A DNA stretch of 64,000 bases. Origin: Topomyia yanbarensis. Lineage: Eukaryota > Arthropoda > Insecta > Diptera > Culicidae. Position 1 is the first letter of the stretch, and the number at the start of each line of letters is the position of its first letter. The notes below the pieces were generated by a model that had not been told where the DNA came from, did no database searches, and saw only the letters and a program-made list of their open reading frames with translations. This document shows positions 24,490 through 34,200 of the stretch, in pieces. A program made the translations under genes and the position numbers. The stretch lies in contig NC_080671.1 of assembly GCF_030247195.1 (NCBI RefSeq), positions 98,815,845-98,879,844 of the forward strand, given 5' to 3'.

Positions 24490-24645
24490 AAATTATGGCA
24501 ACCCTCAATTCCACTGTTAACATCTAGCAGTGTTCCCAAAAAGCAGTAGATTGGCTCGGCTTGCTGAAGAATTTAACAGTTTCGCTGGTTCAAGATGGCG
24601 TCTCAGTATATCTCTCACTGGAGGATAACTAGTGGATACATGTCT
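24490..24645 (-). mobile_element. MITE fragment, relative of 41311-41487
   Basis: Read on the minus strand it carries CTTGAACCAGCGAAACTGT, AATTCTTCAGC and GAACACTGCTAGAT, in the same order as the element at 41347-41436. It ends with GGAGGATAACTAGTGG as that element does. Diverged and possibly truncated. Confidence 0.6.
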
Positions 24646-24828
24646 TCATTTTGAAGGGATTTGAAATGTTGGGAAGACATTTTTTTACATCTTGAAGACA
24701 TTATTATGGAAAGTGAATCTGTCGAGCAAGCGAATTTTGCAGAACTTTTGGCATCTTTAAAATTCGTTTTTTTTAAATTGGGCCAATAAGCATACTGTCA
24801 AAATACACTTCGAGGGGAAGTTTACTAA

Positions 24829-24949
24829 TGTGGTTTTCGTTTGAAGCGAAACTGAGTCAGTTCCTAACCCCAACTGCTGTCAAAATGTATGAACTGACAG
24901 CAGTTGGGGTTAGAACCTGACTCAGTTTCAGGTTCAAGCGAAATCGCCA
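24829..24949. mobile_element. 121-bp hairpin MITE, PIF/Harbinger-like (copy 2)
   Basis: Same length and almost the same sequence as 13845-13965, with a TAA duplication at 24826-24828 and 24950-24952. The two copies differ at only a handful of positions near the left end (TTTTCGTTTGAAG here, TTTTTGTTTGAGG there). Confidence 0.85.
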
Positions 24950-24952
24950 TAA

Positions 24953-25705
<753 letters not shown>

Positions 25706-26285
25706 TTGTGACCCAAAATAAACCACAAACCAACAAGTTGTTTTCAGAACCAGCCAATTATAAAGTATTATTATTATAAATGAAATTTTCCATTGCCTTA
25801 CAACCTCCCTCTCCCTTTCCTCCCGGCTTGAATAACTATCAATCTTGATGATGCTGTGCGGCGGGGGCACTAGTTTTTATTATGGTGGAAAATTTAGGTT
25901 TGCGCGTTTTTCCCAAAAGTTTTTAGCTGTGTTGTTTTCAAAGAAGTTGTAGTTGAATTCAAAATAAAATAGTTTATTTTTATTGTCAGAGATGCACCTT
26001 CCAACGAAAACTAGTCTGGCTCGCTTGGAATCGAATTGTATGGACCAACCACTGCTTTCACAAAAACTGTTATTTTCAGTAATTGAACATTCTACATTTT
26101 TGTAAATTGAATCATTACACTAACCTGTCTACAAATCACACAAATAACTTTTTTATTTTGTGCCATTCGACTTGAAAGCGACGATATTGTTCACAAGTGG
26201 CTCACTTACCATCCAACGCTCTTGGCAAGCCACTTTTTGATGCTTGTAATAAAATTTCAATTCGATTCTTTGTCGATAAATTGAT

Positions 26286-26301
26286 GGCCCTGAAAAGGGC
26301 C
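26286..26301 (-). terminator. Histone mRNA 3' stem-loop (H2B copy A)
   Basis: On the minus strand it reads GGCCCTTTTCAGGGCC, a perfect 6-bp stem with a 4-base loop matching the replication-dependent histone 3' element. A purine-rich ACAAAGAATCGA follows, a plausible histone downstream element pairing with U7. It lies 24 bases past the H2B stop. Confidence 0.9.
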
Positions 26302-26325
26302 TTTTCTTTGGGCAGTGTTCGAAAT

Positions 26326-26412
26326 TTACTTGGTGCCATCGAAGACGGCGTGCTTGGCCAACTCTTCTGACAGCAGCAAACGGACTGCGGTTTGAATTTT
26401 GCGGGAGATGCT
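26326..26412 (-). pseudogene. Histone H2B C-terminal remnant, copy A
   Basis: The minus frame reads [20 protein letters not shown] then HAVFDGTK and a stop, matching the H2B alpha-C region. The normal final residues (AVTKYTSSK) are missing. The first ~85 codons are deleted, leaving only a short CAGCATGC-rich stretch between this and a TATA box. A promoter and 3' processing signal are therefore kept around an internally deleted gene. Confidence 0.9.
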
Positions 26413-26474
26413 GCAAACAAACTGCTGCATGCTGATGCTGCAAACGAACTGATCGTGAACAGCAGCATGCTGAG

Positions 26475-26482
26475 TTTTTATA
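26475..26482 (-). promoter_or_regulatory. TATA box of the H2B-type remnant, copy A
   Basis: TATAAAAAC on the minus strand, about 70 bases upstream of the surviving H2B codons. Replication-dependent histone genes usually have a TATA box at this sort of distance from the transcript start. Unit B has the same element at about 27998-28005. Confidence 0.6.
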
Positions 26483-26877
26483 CCTGACTACAGCACAATG
26501 TAAGCTCGTCCTTTTTTGTGTTGTCCTCAATATGTGTTCTTCGTAGCTCCACCCCTTTGTTGGTCGACCACATATTTTTGATAAAGAACAAAATTGAAAT
26601 TGTGTTTCCAATACGGAGGTTATCGAACACTCAGGGTAAAAAGAGTAATGTAATACGGCACTTTGGTAAAATGTTTGAGAATTGAAACCGTTTTTGAATG
26701 CGCCTAGTAAACACGAAACTGTAAACAAACACACAAATGATAACTTTTTATTTTGTGTCATTCTACGTGAAATCTACTATATTGTTCACAAGTAGCTCAC
26801 TTGCCATCGAACGCTCTTGGCAAGCTACTTTCGGATGCTTGTAATAACAAAATGTCAATTCGATTCTTTGTTGATAA

Positions 26878-27055
26878 ATGGCCCGTACCAAACATACCGC
26901 TCGTAAGTCCACCGGAGGAAAGCCTCCCCGCAAGCAGTAAGCAACGAAGGCCGTGAAAAAGTGCCCCAGTCACGGTTGGCGTTAGGAAGCCTCATCACTA
27001 CTGAACAGAAACTGTCGCCCTGCGAGAAATTCACAGCTATCAGCAATCGAGCAGG
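26878..27055 (+). pseudogene. Histone H3 pseudogene, copy B
   Basis: ATG at 26878 gives [14 protein letters not shown] then KPPRKQ and a stop, followed by ATKAV, frameshifted PHRY-equivalent sequence, and a breakdown at about residue 58, exactly where copy A ends. It is continuous here, with no 284-bp insertion. It begins directly at the edge of a third copy of the H2B downstream flank, so it has no H3 promoter of its own. Confidence 0.9.
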
Positions 27056-27781
27056 CCTAAATTGTGACCCAATATAAACCACAAACCAACAAGTTCTTTT
27101 CAGGACCAGCCAATTATATTCCAGTAAGATATAAATGAAATTTTCGTTTTCCATTGCCTTACAACCTCTTTCCTCCCGGCTTGAATTACTATCAATCTTG
27201 ATGATGCAGTGCGGCTGGGCACAAGCAGTTTCCATTATAGTGGAAAATTTAGGTTTGCGCGTTTTTCCCAAAAGTTTTTTAGCTGTGCTGTTTTCAAGGA
27301 AGTTGTAGTTGAATTCAAAATAAAATAGTTTACTTCTATTGTCAGAGGTGGACCTTCCAACGAAAACTAGTCTGGCTCGCTTGGAATCGAATTGTACGGA
27401 CCAACCACTGCTTTCACAAAATCCGTTATTTCAGTAATTGTACATTCTACAGAATTAGTCACAACTATTTCCAATCAGCGCAAAAATCGAAGGTTTTCAT
27501 TCAATACAACAGCAGATTTTCACGTTTGAAAAAACAGGCAGCATTCTGGCCGAAAATTTTGAAACGGAGCACCTATATCGAAACGTTAGAAAACGTTCGA
27601 TTTTTGTAAATTGAATCATTACACTAAAATGTCTATAAATCACAAATAACTTTTGATTTTGTGCCATTCTCGTGAAAGCGACGGTATTGTTCACAAGTAG
27701 CTCACTTACCATCCAACGCTCTTGACAAGCTGATGCTTGTAATAACAAAACTTCAATTTCATTCTTTGTCGATAAATTGAT

Positions 27782-27797
27782 GGCCCTGAAAAGGGCC
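27782..27797 (-). terminator. Histone mRNA 3' stem-loop (H2B copy B)
   Basis: Identical 16-mer to the copy A stem-loop, with the same spacing to the H2B stop codon and the same purine-rich downstream sequence. Confidence 0.9.
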
Positions 27798-27821
27798 TTT
27801 TCTTTGGGCAGTGTTCGAAAT

Positions 27822-27940
27822 TTACTTGGTGCTGGTGTATATGGTAACAGTTTTGGTGCCATCGAAGACGGCGTGCTTGGCCAACTCTTCTGACAGCAGC
27901 AAACGGACGGCGGTTTGAATTTTGCGGGAGATGCTGCAAA
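27822..27940 (-). pseudogene. Histone H2B C-terminal remnant, copy B
   Basis: Same as copy A but with the true H2B tail kept: [17 protein letters not shown] and a stop (consensus ...GTKAVTKYTSSK). The upstream half of the gene is again missing. Copy A must have lost about 27 bp after the duplication, or copy B was repaired. The TATA box lies at about 27998-28005. Confidence 0.9.
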
Positions 27941-27997
27941 CGAACTGCTGCATGCTGATGCTGGAAACGAACTGAGCGTGAGCAACAGCATGCTGAG

Positions 27998-28005
27998 TTT
28001 TTATA
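27998..28005 (-). promoter_or_regulatory. TATA box of the H2B-type remnant, copy B
   Basis: TATAAAAAC on the minus strand, equivalent in position to the element in unit A. Confidence 0.55.
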
Positions 28006-28388
28006 CCTGACTACAGCACAATGTAAGCTCGTCCTTTTTTGTGTTGTCCTCAATATGTGTTCTTCGAAGCTCCACCCCTTCGTTGGTCGACCACATATTT
28101 TTGATAAAGAACAAAATTGAAATTGTGTTTCCAATACGGAGATTATCGAACACTCAGGGTAAAGAGAGTAATGTAATACGGCACCTTGGTAAAATGTTTG
28201 AGAATTGGAACCTTTTTTGAATGCGCCTAGTAAAAATGTTTTCCACTTCACTCCAGTTTGTTTCTGACCATATTTGCAATTTACGTACTGAAATAAATCA
28301 TAATTTAGGGTTTAACCCAAATTGCTCTCCAGGGAGAAACAGTCCATGAAACAGAAAATGCAAACTTATTCTTTGAAATGGTTTTGGT

Positions 28389-28404
28389 GGCCCTGAAAAG
28401 GGCC
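28389..28404 (-). terminator. Histone mRNA 3' stem-loop (H4)
   Basis: A third perfect GGCCCTTTTCAGGGCC on the minus strand, 33 bases past the H4 stop codon. Confidence 0.9.
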
Positions 28405-28437
28405 TTTTTTATAATGATACAAGTGAGTTCTACCTTT

Positions 28438-28672
28438 TCAACTTCCAAATCCATACAAAGTGCGTCCCTGCCGCTTCAGAGTATAGACGACATTCATTGC
28501 GGTTTTGCGCTTGGCGTGTTCAGTGTAGGTCACGGCATCTCGGATGACATTTTTCTGCACACCATCAGCATTCGTAGATTAAATTGGAGATGCATTTTAC
28601 ACCACCACGACGAGCCAGACGCCGAATTTGGTGATTCCCTGGATTTTATCACGAAGAACCTTGCGATGACGC
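28438..28672 (-). pseudogene. Histone H4 pseudogene
   Basis: The minus strand shows KRHRKVLRDKIQGITK, then a one-base frameshift in the RRLARRGG region, then ISNLIYE, a gap of about ten residues, then [37 protein letters not shown] and a stop (H4 normally ends GFGG). The glycine-rich N-terminal tail is not recognisable. TATATATA at about 28785 on the same strand could be a relic promoter. H4 is a core histone; this copy is disabled. Confidence 0.93.
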
Positions 28673-28699
28673 TTGGTACGGGAACGCAAACATGATACC

Positions 28700-29237
28700 G
28701 CTCATTGTACCGTCCGGACGAGCATGTTGCTCGTGTGGTAAGCGAGCACCCACTGATACAAAACAAGCTCGTGTGACCTGTATATATAACATTCCCGTAT
28801 GTAATGAAACGCTTACATGCTCCTTTTTGACGGCTCTGCGTGGGATATGCTGGCAAATTGCGCATTTTCCTCGCTGTTTCCGAAGGATTTTCTGAAAATC
28901 CTTGTTTTGGTTTATTTATAGTAGTCGCAGTAATTCCGAAATTTAATACGAAACACGTGCACAAATTTCCGATCAGATAGTGCAAAAATATTGCGATTTC
29001 GTCCAGTAGAACGGAAGATATTCGCATTTCAAACCTGGGAAAATTTCTCAACTGAAATTTTTGAAATGGGACCCCATATTGAAACGTTAGAAGTATTCTA
29101 CTTCAAAAACATTGCTCGTCGATTATAGATCACACCACTAAAGCGAATTATGCGAGTATTGGTACCTAACTGGCACTTTTCAAAATTCACAAGATACATT
29201 CTTTAACCAAAAGCAAGGTCCAAAATACTGAACCGCC
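28700..29237. other. Non-coding flank of the histone debris
   Basis: 29000-29130 shares 'ATTGAAACGTTAGAA'-type sequence with 27540-27600, so some of it belongs to the same ancestral histone spacer. No gene is seen. Confidence 0.4.
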
Positions 29238-29373
29238 TAGTTAAATCCATTCCGAACCGGTTCGGGTTTCTCAATGGAGTCAGTATGGAACCGGAACCGG
29301 TTGTTGCATTTGAGCTGGAATCCATACTGAGTCCATTCAGGCCTCCGAATCAAATTCCGAATGGTTTGACCGA
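29238..29373. mobile_element. Palindromic MITE, 'GGAACCGGTT' family (copy 1)
   Basis: The inverted ends GTTAAATCCATTCCGAACCGG and CGAATGGTTTGACC bracket mirrored ATGGAGTCAGTATGGA / TCCATACTGAGTCCAT arms. Relatives are at 29789-29947 and 54034-54197. Confidence 0.7.
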
Positions 29374-29788
29374 GCGGAAGTTGTTAACACACGAAATGTG
29401 TGTCATTCGATGGCCACAACAAGTAAAGTTGCCAAATTGATCGAATGGATTAACACAGAGAACAGCCATCGAACGCCAGCTTTAAAGTTGTGTAAAAATC
29501 GAAAACATTTTCGAATGTAGTTGGGATATAATCACCTGGTGCGCTACTGTCGTCAATTAGTTTGGTAGCTGAGTTCGACTGATTTGACAGCGACTCACAT
29601 AGACTTTTCAAAATGGCCGATATTACTATACCTCTACCCACCCACTGAGACGTCCAAAAAATTGTTTCAAAATCGTTCAACACGAGTCCAACGATGGACG
29701 TTTGTTGAACGGTTATTTGGACGTTGTCCAGATTGGTCCAACGAACGTCCTTCATTGGACAATTTTGAAACCAACCGTTCTTAGAGGG
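29374..29788. other. Short block between two MITE copies
   Basis: Contains repeated GTCCAACGA/GGACGTTTG motifs (29680-29760) suggestive of another short element. No supported gene. Confidence 0.3.
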
Positions 29789-29947
29789 CAGTTAAACCAT
29801 TCCGGAACCGGTTCGAAATTCTGCGTGGATTCAGCATGGATTCCAGCTCCAATGCATCAACCGATTGAGTGGGAATGTGTTGTTTCCTTTGAGATGGAAT
29901 CCATACTGAATCCATTCAGAACCTGTTCCTGGATAGGTTTGACGGCT
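29789..29947. mobile_element. Palindromic MITE, 'GGAACCGGTT' family (copy 2)
   Basis: The ends GTTAAACCATTCCGGAACCG and GATAGGTTTGAC are inverted. The internal arms GGATTCAGCATGGATTCCAG and GGAATCCATACTGAATCC are inverted too. Confidence 0.7.
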
Positions 29948-30382
29948 AGTGTGGCGGTGCTAGTGTTTTAACGTGCACTAATTCAAGTGTTTACACAAGT
30001 TACATTAATATATTTGTTCGATCATGGATATCTGTTCTCTGTGGGATTAATGTACACGGAAAAACAAGGCATCACTCTCTCTAATAATCAAATTGGTGTT
30101 CTCAAATCAGTGTTATCAAAACGACAACAAATCTTGAGAGATCGGATTACATTTTTTTTATTGAATGAGCGATATTGGATACATGTTCCAAGTAGTGGAT
30201 ATTGGATTTACCATTAAGTCCAATGACATCAAATTTCGAGGGTATTGAGGTTACTCAAAAGTGCCAGATTCTGATATTATGATTCAATAAAAAAATTTCT
30301 TTGAAAAATACTGCTAACATTTGATTTACTAAATTCGGCTGAATATTGATTCTAGGATACTTATTGGAATGGTTCTATATGA
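29948..30382. other. Non-coding stretch
   Basis: AT-rich, no gene. It lies in what would be the Mhc intron before the converter exons if Mhc extends upstream. Confidence 0.35.
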
Positions 30383-30579
30383 AAATGAGAGCCTCTCTTT
30401 GTTTACTTTCCGATCTTTTCCGATTATTATGGATTCGTCATTAATCTTTCCAATTATTTTGCAGCATATATCGAAGGAGTATGATGTTGTCTAGCATTTT
30501 ATGCAAAGAGTTAAACAGCAAACGCTAATTCGACCGAAATATTAGGGGAGGAGAGTAAACAAAGAGAAGCTCTCATTTG
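30383..30579. mobile_element. MITE, 'AATGAGAGCCTCTCTTTGTTTAC' family (copy 1)
   Basis: Inverted ends of about 28 bp: AAATGAGAGCCTCTC at the left and GAAGCTCTCATTT at the right, each next to a GTTTACTTTC/GAGAGTAAAC block. A second copy with the same ends is at 53752-53952. Confidence 0.75.
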
Positions 30580-31169
30580 CACATAGGACCTTTTCAATAA
30601 GTTTGCTAGAATTGTTATACATAGTTCGCCAAAATCAATCCGATCAGCTCATCTATTAGTTCGGATACATTTGGGAAAGTTTCTAGCAATAAGTTTTTCA
30701 AAAAAAGAACAGCTGTCAACCCCTCGGTGCCAATGCGATCTCGCTTCAAAATTACTTCGGAACATTCGTTCCCATGGCCTGCTGCGACATTCATCCCACT
30801 ATTCAACTGCCTTGTGTACGTTCCCCCTCGTCATTCCCACCGAAAGTGTTTCTTCGGAAACTTCGCCCTCAGTTGTGATTGTCTCTATCAAACGTCACCA
30901 ACCACAAAAAAGCACAGCTTACCACAGTCCGGAAGCAACACTATTTCCCCCCAAACAGACCAAGAAGATCAATCGATTTTGTTCCAGGAGCTACCTCAAC
31001 CTAAAAGTTGAAATGAGTTGTCCATAACAAAACCAATTCATCGCATTTCTTTGTTTCTTTTTTTATTGATATCCACGCACCTCGTCTGTACCTATCTGTG
31101 TGTGTGTATGTCCCGTCACATCTCGCCCGAACACATTCACCACACGTGTCTGTCCACATCTACCAACAG
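30580..31169. other. Sequence before the first converter exon; motor-domain exons absent
   Basis: No exon with myosin motor motifs (P-loop GESGAGKT, switch regions, relay) occurs in any frame here or further upstream in the window. The last ~150 bp is pyrimidine-rich and runs into the acceptor CCAACAG of the first converter exon. Confidence 0.5.
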
Positions 31170-31287
31170 CTACAAGATCCTAAATCCCAAGGAAGCCGAA
31201 CAGCAGAAAGACCCGAAGGCCTGCGCAGAATGTATTCTGACCGCCGTTGGTCTTGACCAAGAAATGTACCGTCTGGGCAACACCAAG
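31170..31287 (+). CDS. Mhc: Mhc alternative converter exon 11, variant 1
   Basis: 118 nt: one base plus 39 codons, [20 protein letters not shown]...GNTK. The acceptor is CCAACAG. The donor is AAG|GCATGA, a GC donor instead of GT. The converter couples ATPase state to lever swing; in flies exon 11 choice tunes power and speed between flight and other muscles. The phase is identical to the other two variants. Confidence 0.93.
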
Positions 31288-34200
31288 GCATGAACCCTGA
31301 TCATTACCCTATGTGTTCACTACCCTAAGTATTTTTTTTTGTTCCATTTCTGTGATGTCTGACCCACTGTTCCACAAATTGTTGAACGCTTGGTGAACCG
31401 AAGTCGAACGTCAATGGTCCTGACCCGCTAGGTTATCCACCACAACACTGCCTGCACTCTACCTTATTATACACATAAACACTCTCCAAATAAGGACACG
31501 AATTTCCCGGAATGCTAATCTATCAATTGGTTATTCTATCTTTTTCTGATGCCTGCACAACCCTTTTTACCCCTACCATTACCACCCCGCTTGAATACGA
31601 TCAATCAATCAATCATGACGTTACGCAGTTACAAAATCCTGTGCATCAAGGAAGTTGATCACATCAAGGATGGCAGATCAGCAGCACAAATTATCATCGA
31701 TCACGTCCAGCTCAACGAAGACCTGTACCGATTAGGCGTTACCAAGGCACGACCGATCAGTAGAACCAATTGGCAATTATTAGCACCAAATTTTGAACTC
31801 AGTAGTCGATCATCTAGAGCGTTGTAGTAGAATAGCCGATCGGTTGCAGTACGTAGTGGCAGAAATCCTGCGAGAGCCCTGGATATTCGTTCAAGACCGA
31901 ATCCGTGGGTTCTCTAGTCAGCGGGATGTAGTCGTCAAATAGGAAGCTCATCTGTACAAAGCGAAGATATCATAGACTACACGAAAGGGGACATTGTGAC
32001 AATCCCCGGTAGATACGGACTCTGACCCCTCATATGTAATATAACGCGGACGGAACTGTATAGGAAGACATGTACTAACCCATTGTATTATAACCGCAAT
32101 TGATCACCTAAATCCTGTATTATACATATACTCTTACCTCCCAACACAGATACAAAATTCTGTGCCCGCAAATTATTAAAGAACCCTGTCCAGCTGAAAA
32201 GGCATGTCAGCTAATTTTGGCTCACATCCAAGTACCGGAAGAGCAGTTCCGCATGGGCAAGACCAAGGTATAACTGGGCGATCTATGCACGGGTGTTGCG
32301 TGAAAATTGCTGTGTTTCTTGCCTCCCGTGACTGCCTCCAAGTCTTAGATCAAAATTTTCAAACAATACTTTTCTTTGATTTGTTGCGTGTTTTTTTCCG
32401 CCTAACCAAACCAATCTCTGTGCTTTCACCCGATGAAAAAAAAAATAAATATTTATTACACCATCACAATCTGGTAAATTTCTGCACTCGCCCTAAAATT
32501 TTCACACTAAAAATAGCACACTCATACCGATCAACATTGTAGAATTTCACCACAGCCGGATATATCATGAAACCTTCACTCCTCCTACTCGCCCATAAAT
32601 GTCTCATCTATGCGTCATTTGGTCACTCCTGGACCGCCGCTTTCATCTCTATGTGTATACCGCTTTCACTCGCTCTCATACTATCCTGTTCCAACATACT
32701 GTGTGTTCTGTGTATACGTCTTCCGACGGAAGACAAACAACCGTTGATTATGCAAAAGAAAAATATCCCAAAATCTAACCGCTTTCTTTTTCTTCTCCAA
32801 CCCGAACGTACGATTTTCGCCGTTGTGTCTCCAAACATACTCCCCCGACTCCCCACAATAGGTATTCTTCCGTGCCGGTGTCCTCGGTCAAATGGAGGAA
32901 TTCCGTGACGAGCGTCTGTCCAAGATCATGTCCTGGATGCAGTCCTGGTGCCGTGGTTACCTGTCCCGTAAGGAGTTCAAGAAGATGCAGGAACAACGCG
33001 TTGCCCTGGAGATTGTCCAGCGCAATCTGCGCAAGTACCTGAAACTGCGTACCTGGGCCTGGTGGAAACTGTGGCAGAAGGTCAAGCCGCTGCTTAATGT
33101 TTCCCGCGTTGAGGACCAGATTGCCGTAAGTATTGCGCGCCTGCTTTCGACACGATCGGTACGACGACACTGCTGCCGAGTTGTAGTGGACCACGACGAC
33201 GGGACGAAGTTAGATTTTCCATTCGATTCGACCACACCCACCATTTTCACCTGGTGCAATAATTAACCAACAACCAGCCGAGTGGAACCGAATCCGGCGG
33301 TGATTCAATGGTGCTAAAAATACTCCAGCATCACCTTTGCTGACCAGAAGATATTACGAAAACATTCGCCGCAGAACGCGCGCGCTGATGAGGAGGAAAT
33401 TAACGGACATAAAAATCATTCGCACTTCCACGAATAATTCCCGCGTCTAATGGGCGATAGAATGCACACCTCGTGCGCGCTGATCGTCTTGAGTAGGAAA
33501 AATTATTTATTTTCCCCGTGTCGGGGCTGGAAAATCTGCAAGCACTTTCAGAGGAGGGCTACGAAAATGTTCCGTGCTATTTCTGAAAAAAATTTCTGCT
33601 TCGCCAAAATTTCTCCCCATGGCATTTATATAGCACATATGCGGAGCAGGAAATCGTTTCGACCTGTCTGAACCCACCAAGCAGGCAGTCCGCTAGCGTC
33701 GCACCTCTCCGGAAAATTCTAAAAACCGCGAATGTCTTGCGTGTTTTAGTGGCCACTCGGAAGCAAATAAATAAAAATATTTTTTCGCGTAGGAGATGAT
33801 ACGATCATGATGAGCCACTCCTAGCTTGTGCGTATTCGGTCGGGTCTGGAGCACGAAGGTGTACCGAAGCGGACGACATCGTCGTCTTCGGTTGCACACC
33901 TTTCGCTGGATTTAGTCTGCACTCCAGTACGGTACAGTACAGTCAGTACAACAGACGGACCTCTACCTGAGCTTTACGTGGTCCAACGAATTCTTAGTCC
34001 TACCATCAATCAGTATTTTGCCCAGTGGTACAAGTTAATGTTTATCCCAGAACCAGTAGCATTTCTCTAGAAGCATTTTCAAACGAACCATAGTGAATTA
34101 GCTCATTCTAGTGAGTGATTGAATCGAACCATACACAAAATGGAAAATCCAACCGAACCCGAAGTGGAAGTTACCTTTAATTTGAATTGCCGAGATGCAT

